Assembly: GCA_009692205.1 (NCBI GenBank)
Contig: SHZR01000017.1
Coordinates: 1 to 57,213, forward strand
Source: Gemmatimonadota bacterium
Lineage (GTDB): Bacteria > Gemmatimonadota > Gemmatimonadetes > Longimicrobiales > Gaopeijiaceae
Direction: 5' to 3'
DNA length: 57,213 nucleotides
Made by a program: the position numbers and the translations under genes. The notes under the pieces were generated by a model, which worked only from the letters and a program-made list of their open reading frames with translations, did no database searches and had not been told where the DNA came from. Position 1 is the stretch's first letter; each line of letters opens with the position of its first letter. This document shows positions 1 through 10,404 of the stretch, one piece after another.

Positions 1-128
1 GCAACGAGATCGAACGCCTCTTCCGCAGGCTCAAAGGCTTTCGCAGAATCTTCTCGCGCTTCGACAAGCTCGACGTCATGTTCACCGCCTTCATTCACTT
101 CACCCTCATCGCTGAGGTCCTGCGTTAG
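1..128 (+). mobile_element. IS5-family transposase, C-terminal fragment cut by the window edge
   Basis: Reading frame 3 gives about 41 residues ending in a stop at 126-128. They begin NEIERLFRRLKGFRRIFSRF and continue through DKLDVMF to the end. This is the well-known C-terminal signature of IS5-family DDE transposases: the last catalytic Glu sits in the NEIERLFRRLK helix, followed by the FDKLD segment. The rest of the enzyme lies outside the window, so activity cannot be judged. The fragment abuts an inverted-repeat-like end and an interrupted regulator gene, which fits a complete insertion rather than a stray fragment. Confidence 0.85.
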
Positions 129-144
129 TGTGAACAGGCCCTAG
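129..144 (+). repeat. Right end of the IS5-type element with putative CTAG target site
   Basis: Directly after the transposase stop the sequence is TGTGAACAGGCC. Read inward from the element's edge this is GGCCTGTTCACA, resembling terminal repeats of IS5-family elements. It is followed by CTAG at 141-144, which fits the YTAR target preference of the IS5 subgroup. The outer boundary is uncertain by 2-3 bases because the left end is not in the window, so the target duplication cannot be confirmed. Confidence 0.6.
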
Positions 145-623
145 CTCGCGCGGGAATCCGAAGCCTGGTCCTGCTTCCGGCCGATGCCCTCTCGGCCGAG
201 GGTCTGTCCGCAGCGGTCTGGCGTGCGCTCGCCGGGAGCACCGATGCCATGGTCGCTCGGGCGGTCAGCCCCCATGTGCCGGCGCGAGAAGTCCGCGTTG
301 TCCGGCTCGCTCTCGAAGCGGTCCAGCGCGGTTGGAGCACCGATGAACTCTCGAGCATGTGCGGGCTCACACGCGCACACGCGAGCGTGCGGCTCAAGTC
401 GTGGGGACTGCCCTCGGTGGGACACATGCTCACCTGGGCCAAGCTGCTCCATGCGGGCGCGTGGCTGACGGACCCCGGTCGTAGCGCGCAGAGCGTGTCC
501 CGCCAGCTGGAGTACTCGAGTGGGGCAGCGTTCCGGCGAGCGCTGCGGTCTTACGGAGGGATGGACTCCCACGGTGGCGCGAGAGCGGGGCGGCCTCGTC
601 CCCATCCTCGGGGGCTTCCTTGA
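141..623 (+). pseudogene. AraC-type transcription regulator, 5' end removed by IS insertion
   Basis: The frame is open from the IS edge to TGA at 621-623, with no credible start of its own. The C-terminal 100 residues match the AraC two-helix-turn-helix layout. The first HTH is around WSTDELSSMCGLTRAHASVR, then a linker helix MLTWAKLLHAGAWL, and a second HTH around SAQSVSRQLEYSSGAAFRRA. The first 35 residues after the IS edge look like the end of a separate sensory or receiver-like domain. The first ATG in frame is at 249, just before the DNA-binding part, so a free HTH domain could in principle be made. I infer an insertionally inactivated gene whose 5' half lies beyond the left edge, on the far side of the element. 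Confidence 0.6.
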
Positions 624-658
624 CGCCTGCGGCCTGCCGTATAGCGTTCAGGGCGGCC

Positions 659-678
659 GCTCCGTCGCCTGACGGAGC
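659..678. other. Perfect 8-bp hairpin between the regulator remnant and the next gene
   Basis: The arms GCTCCGTC and GACGGAGC are perfectly complementary around a GCCT loop. There is no T-run after it on either strand, so it is at best a weak or Rho-assisted terminator. It lies 36 bases after the regulator stop and 27 bases before the next ATG. Confidence 0.4.
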
Positions 679-705
679 CCACACCAGCGACGGACTACAT
701 CGACG

Positions 706-960
706 ATGAGGGACTTCACGGACGCGCAGGGACGCCGATGGCGTGCATCCGTCCGCGAGGAGCAGGGTGCGGACTACAAGGGCCGGCTCTTCCTGGTGAT
801 CGAGCCCCCAGATGCGCCGGCAGACGCCCTCGAGCTCAGGGACGTCCGCTGGAACAGTGAGCGCACCGCGGCGAGGACCATCGCTACGATGTCCACCGTC
901 GAGCTGAGGCGCCGCTTGCGGGCGGCGCTGGGCAGGAGCCCCGAGCGCCGGGTTGGTTGA
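706..960 (+). CDS. Small protein of unknown function, 84 aa
   Basis: ATG start, 84 codons, no signal peptide or membrane segment. The N-terminal half alternates polar and hydrophobic residues like a short beta sheet (GRRWRASV, GRLFLVIEPP, LELRDVRW). The C-terminal third is a basic helix (STVELRRRLRAALGRS). The order of strands then a RWNSERTA segment and an arginine-rich helix looks like a folded small domain rather than a chance ORF, but I do not recognise a named family. It lies alone between the IS-damaged regulator and the converging dacB. Confidence 0.5.
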   Translation: MRDFTDAQGRRWRASVREEQGADYKGRLFLVIEPPDAPADALELRDVRWNSERTAARTIATMSTVELRRRLRAALGRSPERRVG

Positions 961-976
961 TCGGCCTGCCTGAGGG

Positions 977-2692
977 TTACTGCGTGACCCCGCGCCGGGG
1001 AATGTCGAGCCACTGACCCGCGACCACCCGATTGGCCTGCAGGTCGGGATTCGCCTCGATCAGGTCGTCGATCGCGAGACCGTGCCGGTCGGCGATGAGT
1101 GCGAGGTTCTCGCCTCTCGCCACCTGGTACCGACTCGGCGCATCCGCATCGGGCTCGCTGAGCCCCTCGGCGAACCGCTGCGCCGGATTGGACGAGACGG
1201 CTCGGCCGAACGAAGCCAGGATGGCGCCGACTTGGTTCTCGACCGCCTTGGCCCGCGAGTTGGAGCGCGTGTTGTTCACGAGGAGCGAGAATGCCAGTCG
1301 CTCCCCGCTGAGCGAGCGTACCATGCCGGTGAGCGCTGAAACGCCTTCGATCGTGCCGGTCTTCGCTCGTAGGTTTCCTGCGGCGGGCGTACCGAACATA
1401 CGACCGAGCTCGCGCCTGGTACCGGCCTGCGGGAGCGAGCCCCAGTATTCGGGCCACGCCGGGCTCGCGGCCATGCGCTCGATCACCTCCACGAACGTCG
1501 AGGCGCTCACGCGACTCCCGGCCGACAGTCCCGAACCGTCGAGCTGCACGACATCCGACATGTCGACGCCCACCTCTCCGAGTGCCGTTCGCACGGCCGC
1601 CGCGCTCGCTTCCGGCGAGCCGACACCGCTCGTCACCCGACCGAGCGTCCTGAAGACGAGCTCGGCAAAGAGGTTGTTGCTCTCCTTGTTGATCACCGCG
1701 AGGTATACGCTCAGCGGGTCCGACACGTGGCGAGCGAGAACGCGCGAGCCGCGGCGCCCGAGCGCCGGGGCGGAGATCCGATCGATCACGGACTCGTTGG
1801 GCGCATCGACCGTGCGGATCTTCCCCAGAAGCGCGATTCCGCGTTCCTCGAGCGTGGCGCGGAAGACGGACGCCGCGAAATGCGCCGGGACCGGGACGGT
1901 CATCTCTCTCCAGACGTCCTTCGCGCCGGCCAACAAGCGTCCCTCGACCCTCACCGGCTCGAGCGGATGGTCGCGCAGGATGGCGAGTCTCGGACGCGCG
2001 TCGGCGGCGACGGTGCGGGCGGCATTCACGACCTCGAGGCCTGCGTGCTCCGGGATCGTGAGCACGGTGGGAGTCGTGCCCGCCGGCCCTGCGACGACCC
2101 GGAACGAGATCACGTTTTCGTTAAACGACAGGGCCGATATCGCGCCCGCGAAGCCGTCGTTCAAGTCGTTCGGATGCCATCCCTCGGGCCGCAACGGTCC
2201 CGACAGAAACGAGGCGTCCCCGACCAGATTTCCATCGACCGTATGGATGCCCAGGTCGACGAGCTGCTCGATGAGCAGCCGGAAGACCTCGTCCTTGCTG
2301 CGGTAGAACCGGTCGGAGATTCCCGGATCGCCCGTGCCGTAGAGCACGAGATCGCCGTGGAGTACGCCGTTGATCACCTCGCCTTCGGTGAGAAGGTAGG
2401 TCCGGAAGCGATAGTCCGTGCCGAGGATGCGCAGCGCGGCCGCGGTCGTGAGCAGCTTGAGGTTCGACGCGGGCGCGAGCGGCTCGTCCGGCTCGATGGA
2501 GAAGAGCGTGTCCCCCGTATCGAGGGAGAGCACCATCACGCCCCACGTGGCGCCTCGCCACACCGGGGCACCGAACGCGCTCGCGAGTCGGTCCTGCAGC
2601 TGCTCGACGTCCTGCGCCCCCGCCTCAGTGCCCAGCGCGAACCCGAGCAGGGTCGCGAGCGCTACGGCCAACCGCGCGGGGCAGGGTCTCAA
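977..2692 (-). CDS. dacB: D-Ala-D-Ala carboxypeptidase/endopeptidase (PBP4 type, peptidase S13) with C-terminal LysM
   Basis: This is a periplasmic low-molecular-mass penicillin-binding protein that trims or cleaves peptidoglycan cross-links. The three active-site motifs are present and correctly ordered: SNLK at residues 76-79 (nucleophile Ser76, Lys79), SNN at 338-340 and KTG at 444-446. The long insert between motifs one and two is typical of family S13. A signal peptide ends at GTEAGA before Gln27. Residues about 521-571 form a LysM domain (YQVARGENLALIADRHGL...), an extra peptidoglycan-binding module that the classical E. coli protein lacks. No ATG precedes the signal peptide, so the start is TTG at 2692. 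The gene begins 19 bases after the Fur-type regulator stop on the same strand and is probably cotranscribed with it. Confidence 0.9.
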   Translation of the reverse strand: MRPCPARLAVALATLLGFALGTEAGAQDVEQLQDRLASAFGAPVWRGATWGVMVLSLDTGDTLFSIEPDEPLAPASNLKLLTTAAALRILGTDYRFRTYLLTEGEVINGVLHGDLVLYGTGDPGISDRFYRSKDEVFRLLIEQLVDLGIHTVDGNLVGDASFLSGPLRPEGWHPNDLNDGFAGAISALSFNENVISFRVVAGPAGTTPTVLTIPEHAGLEVVNAARTVAADARPRLAILRDHPLEPVRVEGRLLAGAKDVWREMTVPVPAHFAASVFRATLEERGIALLGKIRTVDAPNESVIDRISAPALGRRGSRVLARHVSDPLSVYLAVINKESNNLFAELVFRTLGRVTSGVGSPEASAAAVRTALGEVGVDMSDVVQLDGSGLSAGSRVSASTFVEVIERMAASPAWPEYWGSLPQAGTRRELGRMFGTPAAGNLRAKTGTIEGVSALTGMVRSLSGERLAFSLLVNNTRSNSRAKAVENQVGAILASFGRAVSSNPAQRFAEGLSEPDADAPSRYQVARGENLALIADRHGLAIDDLIEANPDLQANRVVAGQWLDIPRRGVTQ

Positions 2693-2711
2693 GTCTTTCG
2701 TCCGGTCCGCG

Positions 2712-3176
2712 TCAGGCGAGGGCCACGGCGGGCCCGCCCTCGGGCAGGCACGTCGAGCAGTAGCCGGTGAATTCCAGTCGGTAGCCCGTCACCATGAAGC
2801 CGGCCGCGCGTCTGCGCACGGCCTCGACCTCCGCGTCGGGCATCTCGCCGGGGATGTCCACTACACTGTCGCACACGACGCAGCGCGCGTGATGGTGCGG
2901 GTCCGTGCGGCCGTCGTAGCGCGCCGAGTTGTCGGCGTAGGTGAGCTTCACGGCGAGCCCGCACCCGACCAGGGTCTCGAGGCCCTTGTATACGGTGGCC
3001 AGCGAGATCCCCGCCAAGTTCCGACGCACCGCGAGGAACACCTCGTCGGCGGTGGGATGCACGTCGGTGGCCGCGAGGTAGCGATAGATGGTCGCGCGTT
3101 GCTCGGTGAAGCGCTGGCCGCCGGCCTGCAGCGCGGCGCGCAGCCTGAGATCGCTCGAATCGGGGTTCATGGCCAT
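2712..3176 (-). CDS. Fur-family metal or peroxide-responsive regulator
   Basis: About 154 aa when started at ATG 3176; an ATG at 3170 also fits. The N-terminal winged helix carries the Fur signature (RFTEQRATIYRYLA, then HPTADEVF and ISLATVYKGLETL). The dimerisation part has HHHARCVVCDSV and a second CxxC (CSTCLPEG), the pair that holds a structural zinc. The HHHxxCxxC arrangement and compact size are closer to PerR or Zur-like members than to classic Fur, but the inducing metal cannot be assigned from sequence alone. It faces a divergent gene across about 80 bases containing a 13-bp palindrome, and it precedes dacB. Confidence 0.85.
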   Translation of the reverse strand: MAMNPDSSDLRLRAALQAGGQRFTEQRATIYRYLAATDVHPTADEVFLAVRRNLAGISLATVYKGLETLVGCGLAVKLTYADNSARYDGRTDPHHHARCVVCDSVVDIPGEMPDAEVEAVRRRAAGFMVTGYRLEFTGYCSTCLPEGGPAVALA

Positions 3177-3218
3177 ATCTTGTCTCGCCCGGCCGCCCGG
3201 AAGGGGCGGCACTCCGCC

Positions 3219-3231
3219 ACGTTGGCAACGT
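3219..3231. promoter_or_regulatory. 13-bp palindrome in the fur divergent region, possible operator
   Basis: ACGTTG and CAACGT flank a central G, giving a perfect inverted repeat. It lies 43 bases upstream of the Fur-type start and 28 bases before the likely CTG start of the divergent gene. It does not resemble the AT-rich Fur or PerR boxes of E. coli or Bacillus, so assignment to this regulator is only positional. Confidence 0.3.
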
Positions 3232-3258
3232 TACACGAGCCGAAGAAGGAGTGTCAAC

Positions 3259-3795
3259 CTGGACGCGATCCTCACGCTCGAACCGCTCCTCGAGGCCGTG
3301 CGCGAAGGGGTCGAGAGCACCGGGTGGAGTCTCTCCGGGCTTCAGAAGACTACCAGCCTGGAATTCGAGGGTCGGTGGGAGGGGGAAGCGACCCGAAGCG
3401 CCTACCTCTTCTTCCACACTCCGGAGGGTCCGGACGACGTCAGCATCGACGTCTACTTGGACGAGACGAGCAGCGGCCTGACGGGGAATCTTGCGCTCGT
3501 GGTCGACGTCGTGTCGCTTGCCCAACTCGGGGAGCCCGCCGGCGTCCTCGGCGGCCTGGCCAAGGCCGCCATCCCCGCAGGGCATGCGAGCCCGTTGACG
3601 CTGCGCCTCCGCCTCCCTGACGGTTCGAAGGATCCGGCCGGAGCCGAGGCCGAGGTGAGGTTCAAGCTCCTCCTTCCGAGCCGGAGTATCGCGGCGGGCT
3701 CGGGCGAGGTCCGGCGGCTGGCGGTGGCGGCGGTGGAGGCCTTCGAGCGCATTCTCGCGTCGACGGAGCTGACGGGATATCGGGCCGCCGACTGA
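3259..3795 (+). CDS. Conserved-looking soluble protein of unknown function, about 178 aa
   Basis: The coding frame is convincing from about 3259 (LDAILTLEPLLEAVREGVES) to the stop at 3793-3795, but no ATG, GTG or TTG lies in frame after the divergent promoter region. A strong AAGGAG at 3245-3250 sits 8 bases before an in-frame CTG at 3259, which I take as the start. The only in-frame ATG nearby (3169) is buried in the start of the opposing Fur-type gene. The protein has an N-terminal helix, a beta-rich middle (SAYLFFHTPEGPDDVSIDVYLDE) and a C-terminal helix, and no signal peptide. It sits between fur and acs, 87 bases before acs. I do not recognise the family. Confidence 0.55.
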   Translation: MDAILTLEPLLEAVREGVESTGWSLSGLQKTTSLEFEGRWEGEATRSAYLFFHTPEGPDDVSIDVYLDETSSGLTGNLALVVDVVSLAQLGEPAGVLGGLAKAAIPAGHASPLTLRLRLPDGSKDPAGAEAEVRFKLLLPSRSIAAGSGEVRRLAVAAVEAFERILASTELTGYRAAD

Positions 3796-3882
3796 GACTT
3801 GCTCGCGCAGGGGGCGGGTGCAGATTGGGACGCCCGGAAGCGAAGAACGCCAGACCCACGAACTCGCCCAAGGACATCCCGC

Positions 3883-5838
<1,956 letters not shown>

Positions 5839-5848
5839 CGTCCGCTCA

Positions 5849-5867
5849 CCGCGAGGTTACTTCGCGG
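5849..5867. terminator. Weak hairpin between convergent acs and acyltransferase genes
   Basis: CCGCGA at 5849-5854 pairs with TCGCGG at 5862-5867 around a 7-nt loop. It sits in the 30-bp gap between two converging genes, where a bidirectional terminator is expected. There is no T-tract. Confidence 0.35.
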
Positions 5868-5868
5868 C

Positions 5869-6690
5869 CTATTCGGCGAAGGGGTCGCGCGTCGGAGGTG
5901 CCTTCGCGGCGCGCTCCTCGGCGGACTTCTCCTTGGCTTTCCGGGCGGGCACGCCCACGTAGACCCAGTGGGGCTCCGTGCTCTTGGTGACGATCGAGCC
6001 AGTCCCGATCATCGAGTCGTCCGCGATGTGCGTGCCCGCGAGGATGGTCGCGTGGTAGGTGATGCGCACGCCCTTCCCGATGACCGTCTTCGGCGTGTAC
6101 ACGATCCGGCCGTCGACGATGTTGTGGGAGTGCGAGTAGACGTTGGCGAAGTCGGAAACCGACGCCCCGTCGCCGATCTCGATGCCACCTCGGTCGTCCA
6201 TGAGCACATGCCGGTGGAGCACCACGCCGTTCCCCACGTGCATGTTGTAACCGTAAGAGAAGCGGACGAACGTGAACGCTTTGAAGTTCTTGCCGCAGCT
6301 TGCGAAGACATGCCGCGCCAGGATGCGACGGAAGCGGATTCCCAGGTCGACATTCTCACCCAGCGGGCTCCGGTCGAACATCTCCCAGAGCCAGAGCAGG
6401 GGCTTCCGCGGCGCGTAGCGCTCGAGATCGATCTCTTGATAGTACTCGGGCTCGAGCGTCACGTTGCGCGGGTCCATCTGGAGCAGCGCGAGCCGTGCCG
6501 TCGGGGACAGCCTCGAGGGGTCCGCGTCCGCGTACTGCGGATAATAGATGTCCGTGAGGATCCGGCGGCAGAGCTCGTTCCGATCGCAGCGCGAGTCGGC
6601 CAGCGATGCGGCCAACCACTCCAGCCACTCGCCGTATTCGACCGTCGCCGCGGCGGTTACGGGGGCAGGCCGGAGAGGGTAGAAGGACAT
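5869..6690 (-). CDS. Acyltransferase with left-handed beta-helix (hexapeptide repeats)
   Basis: About 273 aa from ATG 6690; an earlier in-frame start at 6726 adds twelve residues of no obvious character. The first 110 residues are helical and specific to this protein. The C-terminal half shows imperfect hexapeptide turns (NMHVGNGVVLHRHVLMDD, GGIEIGDGASVSDFANVYSH, KTVIGKGVRITYHATILAG, DSMIGTGSIVTKS) ending in YVGVPARKAK. That pattern is typical of O-acetyltransferases such as those of the maltose/galactoside family. The acyl acceptor is unknown. The protein is cytoplasmic by sequence. Its promoter region is shared with the divergent gene at 6763. Confidence 0.75.
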   Translation of the reverse strand: MSFYPLRPAPVTAAATVEYGEWLEWLAASLADSRCDRNELCRRILTDIYYPQYADADPSRLSPTARLALLQMDPRNVTLEPEYYQEIDLERYAPRKPLLWLWEMFDRSPLGENVDLGIRFRRILARHVFASCGKNFKAFTFVRFSYGYNMHVGNGVVLHRHVLMDDRGGIEIGDGASVSDFANVYSHSHNIVDGRIVYTPKTVIGKGVRITYHATILAGTHIADDSMIGTGSIVTKSTEPHWVYVGVPARKAKEKSAEERAAKAPPTRDPFAE

Positions 6691-6762
6691 GGCGAAGAGG
6701 TTACCGGGATTCTGCGGTGGGGCCAAGGTGCGCGCCGTGTCGGAGCGAAGCTACCTTAGATC

Positions 6763-7155
6763 ATGCATGACGTTCTCCGCCAGCGACTTCTGCGCAAGAT
6801 CGAGAGTCTGCCCGACGAGCAGATCTACCAGGTGCTCGACTACATCGAATTCCTGGAATCGAAGTATGCCGCGGCGGCCGCCGTCGAGGCGTCCGGCCTG
6901 CAGAAATTCGCCGAGGGGCTCGAGGACAAGCTGCGCAAGCGCGCGGTGAGCCCGAGCACGATTCGCGAGGCGTTCCAGCTCATTTCGGCGGCGGACCGCG
7001 TGCTCTCCGGCGTGTCCTCCGCGGGCAAGCAGATCCTGGCCGATCTCGGTCAAACACTCGAGCCGACCGAGGGCGGACCCGACGCTCCCACGGAGCGGAT
7101 CGAGGCGGACCCCGGCAAGGCGCGGAACCCGCCGCGCGCGGAGGCCGGGGAGTAG
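6763..7155 (+). CDS. DUF2281-like small helical protein, 130 aa
   Basis: The N-terminus ([26 protein letters not shown]) follows the pattern of DUF2281-type proteins, where LP..q..evldfieFL is conserved. The middle is helical and charged. The last 35 residues are rich in Pro, Glu and Ala and probably disordered. There is no signal peptide or membrane segment. It lies 51 bases upstream of guaB on the same strand. Some DUF2281 proteins neighbour PIN-domain toxins, but no toxin is adjacent here, so I make no such claim. Confidence 0.6.
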   Translation: MHDVLRQRLLRKIESLPDEQIYQVLDYIEFLESKYAAAAAVEASGLQKFAEGLEDKLRKRAVSPSTIREAFQLISAADRVLSGVSSAGKQILADLGQTLEPTEGGPDAPTERIEADPGKARNPPRAEAGE

Positions 7156-7206
7156 CAGGCTGGCGAGGAAGTTGACGACTCCGGGGTGGGCGCCCTATCC
7201 TCCCCC

Positions 7207-8679
7207 ATGCCGCCCTCATCTGCCGCCCGAATCGTCAAAGAAGCCCTGACGTTCGACGACGTGCTGCTCGTTCCCGGGCACTCGCTCGTCCATCCCAAGG
7301 ACACGGATGTCTCCTCGCGCCTCACCCGAGGCATCGAGCTCCGCATCCCGCTCTTATCCGCCGCCATGGACACGGTCACCGAGTCCGCCATGGCCATCCA
7401 AATGGCGCGCGAGGGCGGCATCGGGATCATCCACAAGAACCTCTCCCCGGAACGTCAGGCCGGCGAGGTGGATCGCGTGAAGCGCTCCGAGAGCGGCATG
7501 ATCCTGAATCCGATCACGCTGGGGCCGGGAGCGACGCTTCGCGACGCGCACGACCTCATGGCGCGCTTCTCGATCAGCGGCGTACCGATCGTCGAGAACG
7601 GAGGCCGGCTGGTCGGCATCGTCACCAACCGTGACCTCCAGTTCGAGACGGACCTCTCCCGCTCGATCGCGGATGTGATGACCTCCGCCGATCTCGTGAC
7701 GGCGCCGGTGGGTACTACTCTCGAGGAGGCGCAGGCGATCCTGCATCGCCACCGCATCGAGAAGCTGCCCGTGGTCGATGGCCGCGGCCGGCTGAAGGGG
7801 CTCATCACCGTCAAAGACATCTTCAAGCGGCGCAACTACCCGAACGCGTGCAAGGACGAACACGGCAGGCTGCGCGTGGGTGCGGCTGTCGGATCGTCCA
7901 AGGCCGACTTAGAGCGCGCCGCGCTGCTCGTCGAGGCCGGCGTGGACGTGCTCGTGGTGGACACCGCGCACGGGCACTCCGAGGGCGTGCTGGAGGCCGT
8001 GGCCAGGGTGCGTGAGCGCTTCCCGGACGTGCAGCTCATCGGTGGCAACGTGGGGACGCGCGAAGGCGCCGCGGCGCTACTCGAGCGTGGCGTGGATGCC
8101 GTGAAAGTGGGCGTGGGCCCGGGCTCGATCTGCACCACGCGGATCGTGACCGGCGTGGGGCTGCCCCAGCTGACTGCGGTCATGGATGCCACGGATGGGG
8201 TGAATGGCGAGGTGCCGGTCATCGCGGACGGAGGGATCCGGTACTCGGGCGACATCGTGAAGGCGCTCGCCGCGGGTGCGAGCAGCGTCATGATGGGCTC
8301 GATGCTCGCCGGCACCGACGAGTCGCCCGGCGAGAGCTTCCTGCTGGAGGGGCGCCGCTTCAAGACGGTGCGGGGCATGGGCTCCCTATCCGCGATGGAA
8401 GAAGGATCCGCCGACCGGTACTTCCAGGAGAGCGAGATGGAGAAGAACAAGCTCGTTCCGGAAGGGATCGAGGCGCGTGTACCTTACAAGGGTCCCGTGT
8501 CGGACACGGTCTTCCAGCTGGTGGGGGGGCTGCGAAGCGGGATGGGGTACTGCGGATGCGCGACGGTGGAGGCGTTACGGACGGCCACCCGATTCATCCG
8601 CGTGACGAGCGGTGGGCTCCGGGAGTCCCACCCGCACGACGTCACGATCACGAGGGAAGCGCCGAACTACCGCATGTAG
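7207..8679 (+). CDS. guaB: IMP dehydrogenase
   Basis: This enzyme oxidises IMP to XMP with NAD+, the committed step of GMP synthesis. From ATG 7207 it is 490 aa, the normal length; a GTG at 7186 would add seven residues. The core starts with [12 protein letters not shown]. Two CBS domains occupy roughly residues 95-205 (for example [19 protein letters not shown] and [19 protein letters not shown]). The catalytic loop is [15 protein letters not shown] with nucleophile Cys309, and the mobile flap region contains YFQ...[15 protein letters not shown]. Nothing is truncated. The next gene starts 15 bases downstream. Confidence 0.95.
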   Translation: MPPSSAARIVKEALTFDDVLLVPGHSLVHPKDTDVSSRLTRGIELRIPLLSAAMDTVTESAMAIQMAREGGIGIIHKNLSPERQAGEVDRVKRSESGMILNPITLGPGATLRDAHDLMARFSISGVPIVENGGRLVGIVTNRDLQFETDLSRSIADVMTSADLVTAPVGTTLEEAQAILHRHRIEKLPVVDGRGRLKGLITVKDIFKRRNYPNACKDEHGRLRVGAAVGSSKADLERAALLVEAGVDVLVVDTAHGHSEGVLEAVARVRERFPDVQLIGGNVGTREGAAALLERGVDAVKVGVGPGSICTTRIVTGVGLPQLTAVMDATDGVNGEVPVIADGGIRYSGDIVKALAAGASSVMMGSMLAGTDESPGESFLLEGRRFKTVRGMGSLSAMEEGSADRYFQESEMEKNKLVPEGIEARVPYKGPVSDTVFQLVGGLRSGMGYCGCATVEALRTATRFIRVTSGGLRESHPHDVTITREAPNYRM

Positions 8680-8694
8680 ACGGGGAGCCGGGAC

Positions 8695-9894
8695 GTGACG
8701 CTTCGACAGAGCTATCGAGGTACGTGCGCCGTCGCGGCGATCGTCGCCGTGACGGGATGCGCGAGTGCCTCCTCGAGCGATGCAACGTCGGCGCCCCAGC
8801 CGCGACAGCCGCTCGTGTCGCACGGCATGGTACCGCTCGCGTCGAGCGTCGAGCTCGAGCCGCACGAGCATCCCGCGGTCGAGGTACGCATCGACCAGCT
8901 CCTGGCGTCGCCCGTGCTGAACGACGACGAGTTCCGCGCCGCGGTCGACTCCTGGATCGTGTATTGGGAAAAGACAGCAGCCGGCGCCGTTCCCGACTTC
9001 CTCGGGCGCATGGGCAGCTTCGGCGAGATGGTGGACTCCGCTCTGCTCGCGGCGGACCTGCCGCCGTCGCTCCGGTACCTGCCGTTCATCGAGAGCGGAT
9101 ACAATCCGAGGGCCACGAGTCGGGCCAGCGCCGTCGGCATGTGGCAGTTCATGTCAGCGACCGCCGCCGGCTTGGGCATGGAGGTGTCACCGCTTCTCGA
9201 CGAGCGCCGGGATCCCGAGAGGTCGACCGAGGCGGCGATCGCGTTCCTGTCCGAGCTGCGCGAGGGGTTCGGGTCGTGGTTCATCGCGCTCGCGGCCTAC
9301 AACTCCGGTCCCAATGGCACGCGCCGGGTGCTCGATAGGTACGCCCCTGGCGTGCCGCCGTCCGACAGTCTGTTCTGGGCGCTACGAAGCCACTTTCCCC
9401 GGGAGACGCGCGACTTCGTGCCCAAGTTGTTCGGCGCCGTGGTCGTCGCCGCGAGCCCCGACCTGTACGGACACGAGGCGGCGCCGCACGCGCCCTTCGT
9501 CTTCGACCAGGTCAGCGTTCCCGACGCGACGACGCTCGACGTGATCGCGCGCGCGGCGGCGGTGCCGCAGGCCGACATCGAGCGGCTGAACCCCCAGTAC
9601 CTCCGCGGCATCACGCCGCGTGGCCGAGAGAGCCTCGTGCGCGTTCCCCAGGGACGGGGGCCTGCGTTCCTGGCGGCGTACGCGCTCATTCCGGCGGACG
9701 AGCGGGTCACCTTTGTCGAGCACCGCGTCGCGAGCGGTGAGACGCTCTCACACATCGCGCTACGCTATGGGATTCGCGTCTCCGACCTGCAGGCGGCCAA
9801 TCCCAGCGTGCGCCCGCGTTATCTGCGCGTCGGGGCGCTCCTCACGGTGCCTGTCGCGCCGAGCGTACGGAACGCGGCGCACACCGGAGCCTGA
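8695..9894 (+). CDS. mltD: Lipoprotein lytic transglycosylase with LysM (MltD type)
   Basis: This enzyme cleaves peptidoglycan glycan strands non-hydrolytically in the periplasm. The GTG start gives 399 aa. A lipoprotein signal ends in the lipobox VTGC (Cys22). The SLT domain spans about residues 110-240, with the catalytic glutamate in FIESGYNP (Glu133), then ASAVGMWQFM and LAAYNSGPNGTRRV, the family's GLWQ/AYN landmarks. A C-terminal LysM (VASGETLSHIALRYGIRVSDL) binds glycan. The region at about residues 270-330 resembles another degenerate LysM (TLDVIARAAAVPQADIERLNP). It converges on moaC. Confidence 0.9.
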   Translation: MTLRQSYRGTCAVAAIVAVTGCASASSSDATSAPQPRQPLVSHGMVPLASSVELEPHEHPAVEVRIDQLLASPVLNDDEFRAAVDSWIVYWEKTAAGAVPDFLGRMGSFGEMVDSALLAADLPPSLRYLPFIESGYNPRATSRASAVGMWQFMSATAAGLGMEVSPLLDERRDPERSTEAAIAFLSELREGFGSWFIALAAYNSGPNGTRRVLDRYAPGVPPSDSLFWALRSHFPRETRDFVPKLFGAVVVAASPDLYGHEAAPHAPFVFDQVSVPDATTLDVIARAAAVPQADIERLNPQYLRGITPRGRESLVRVPQGRGPAFLAAYALIPADERVTFVEHRVASGETLSHIALRYGIRVSDLQAANPSVRPRYLRVGALLTVPVAPSVRNAAHTGA

Positions 9895-9915
9895 GCGCGG
9901 AGTCCGACCTTCGGT

Positions 9916-10404
9916 CTACTTGTCGGCGCTCCACTTCCCGGAGCGGCCGCCTTCCTTCTCGAGCAGCCGCACGCCCTCGATCCGCATGCCGCGGTCGACG
10001 GCCTTCGCCATGTCGTAGACGGTGAGGAGCGCCACCGATACCGCCGTGAGCGCCTCCATCTCCACGCCGGTGCGATCGACGACGCGCGCCTCGGCGCGGG
10101 CTCGAATGCCCGGCAGGCTTTCGTCGGGCTCGAGGGAGACCTTCACCGACGCGCTCGGAAGCGCGTGACAGAGCGGAATGAGGTCGGAGGTCTTCTTGCC
10201 GGCCATGACGCCCGCGAGCTCGGCCACCTGGATCGCGTCGCCCTTCGCGGTCTTGCCTGAGACGATCAAGCGCAGCGTCTCCGGGTCCATCACGATGTGG
10301 CCCTCGGCGACCGCTCGGCGCGCCGTGACCTCCTTCTCGGTCACGTCCACCATGCGCGCACGGCCCTGCTCGTCCACGTGCGTCAGCCGCTTGCTTGGGC
10401 TCAC
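9916..10404 (-). CDS. moaC: Cyclic pyranopterin monophosphate synthase
   Basis: With MoaA, this enzyme makes cyclic pyranopterin monophosphate, the first intermediate of molybdenum cofactor. The 162 aa length is standard. Signatures are [19 protein letters not shown] at the start, [20 protein letters not shown] with the active-site lysines and histidine, and [22 protein letters not shown]. It is the last gene of the long minus-strand array and overlaps holB by 4 bases, so it is probably translated by coupling. No other molybdopterin gene is present in the window. Confidence 0.95.
   Translation of the reverse strand: MSPSKRLTHVDEQGRARMVDVTEKEVTARRAVAEGHIVMDPETLRLIVSGKTAKGDAIQVAELAGVMAGKKTSDLIPLCHALPSASVKVSLEPDESLPGIRARAEARVVDRTGVEMEALTAVSVALLTVYDMAKAVDRGMRIEGVRLLEKEGGRSGKWSADK

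Noticed and set aside
3251-3481. A 76-aa frame starting at GTG 3251 with a good ribosome site
   Set aside because: It is out of frame with the conserved-looking protein, ends early and is Ser/Arg-rich with no structure.
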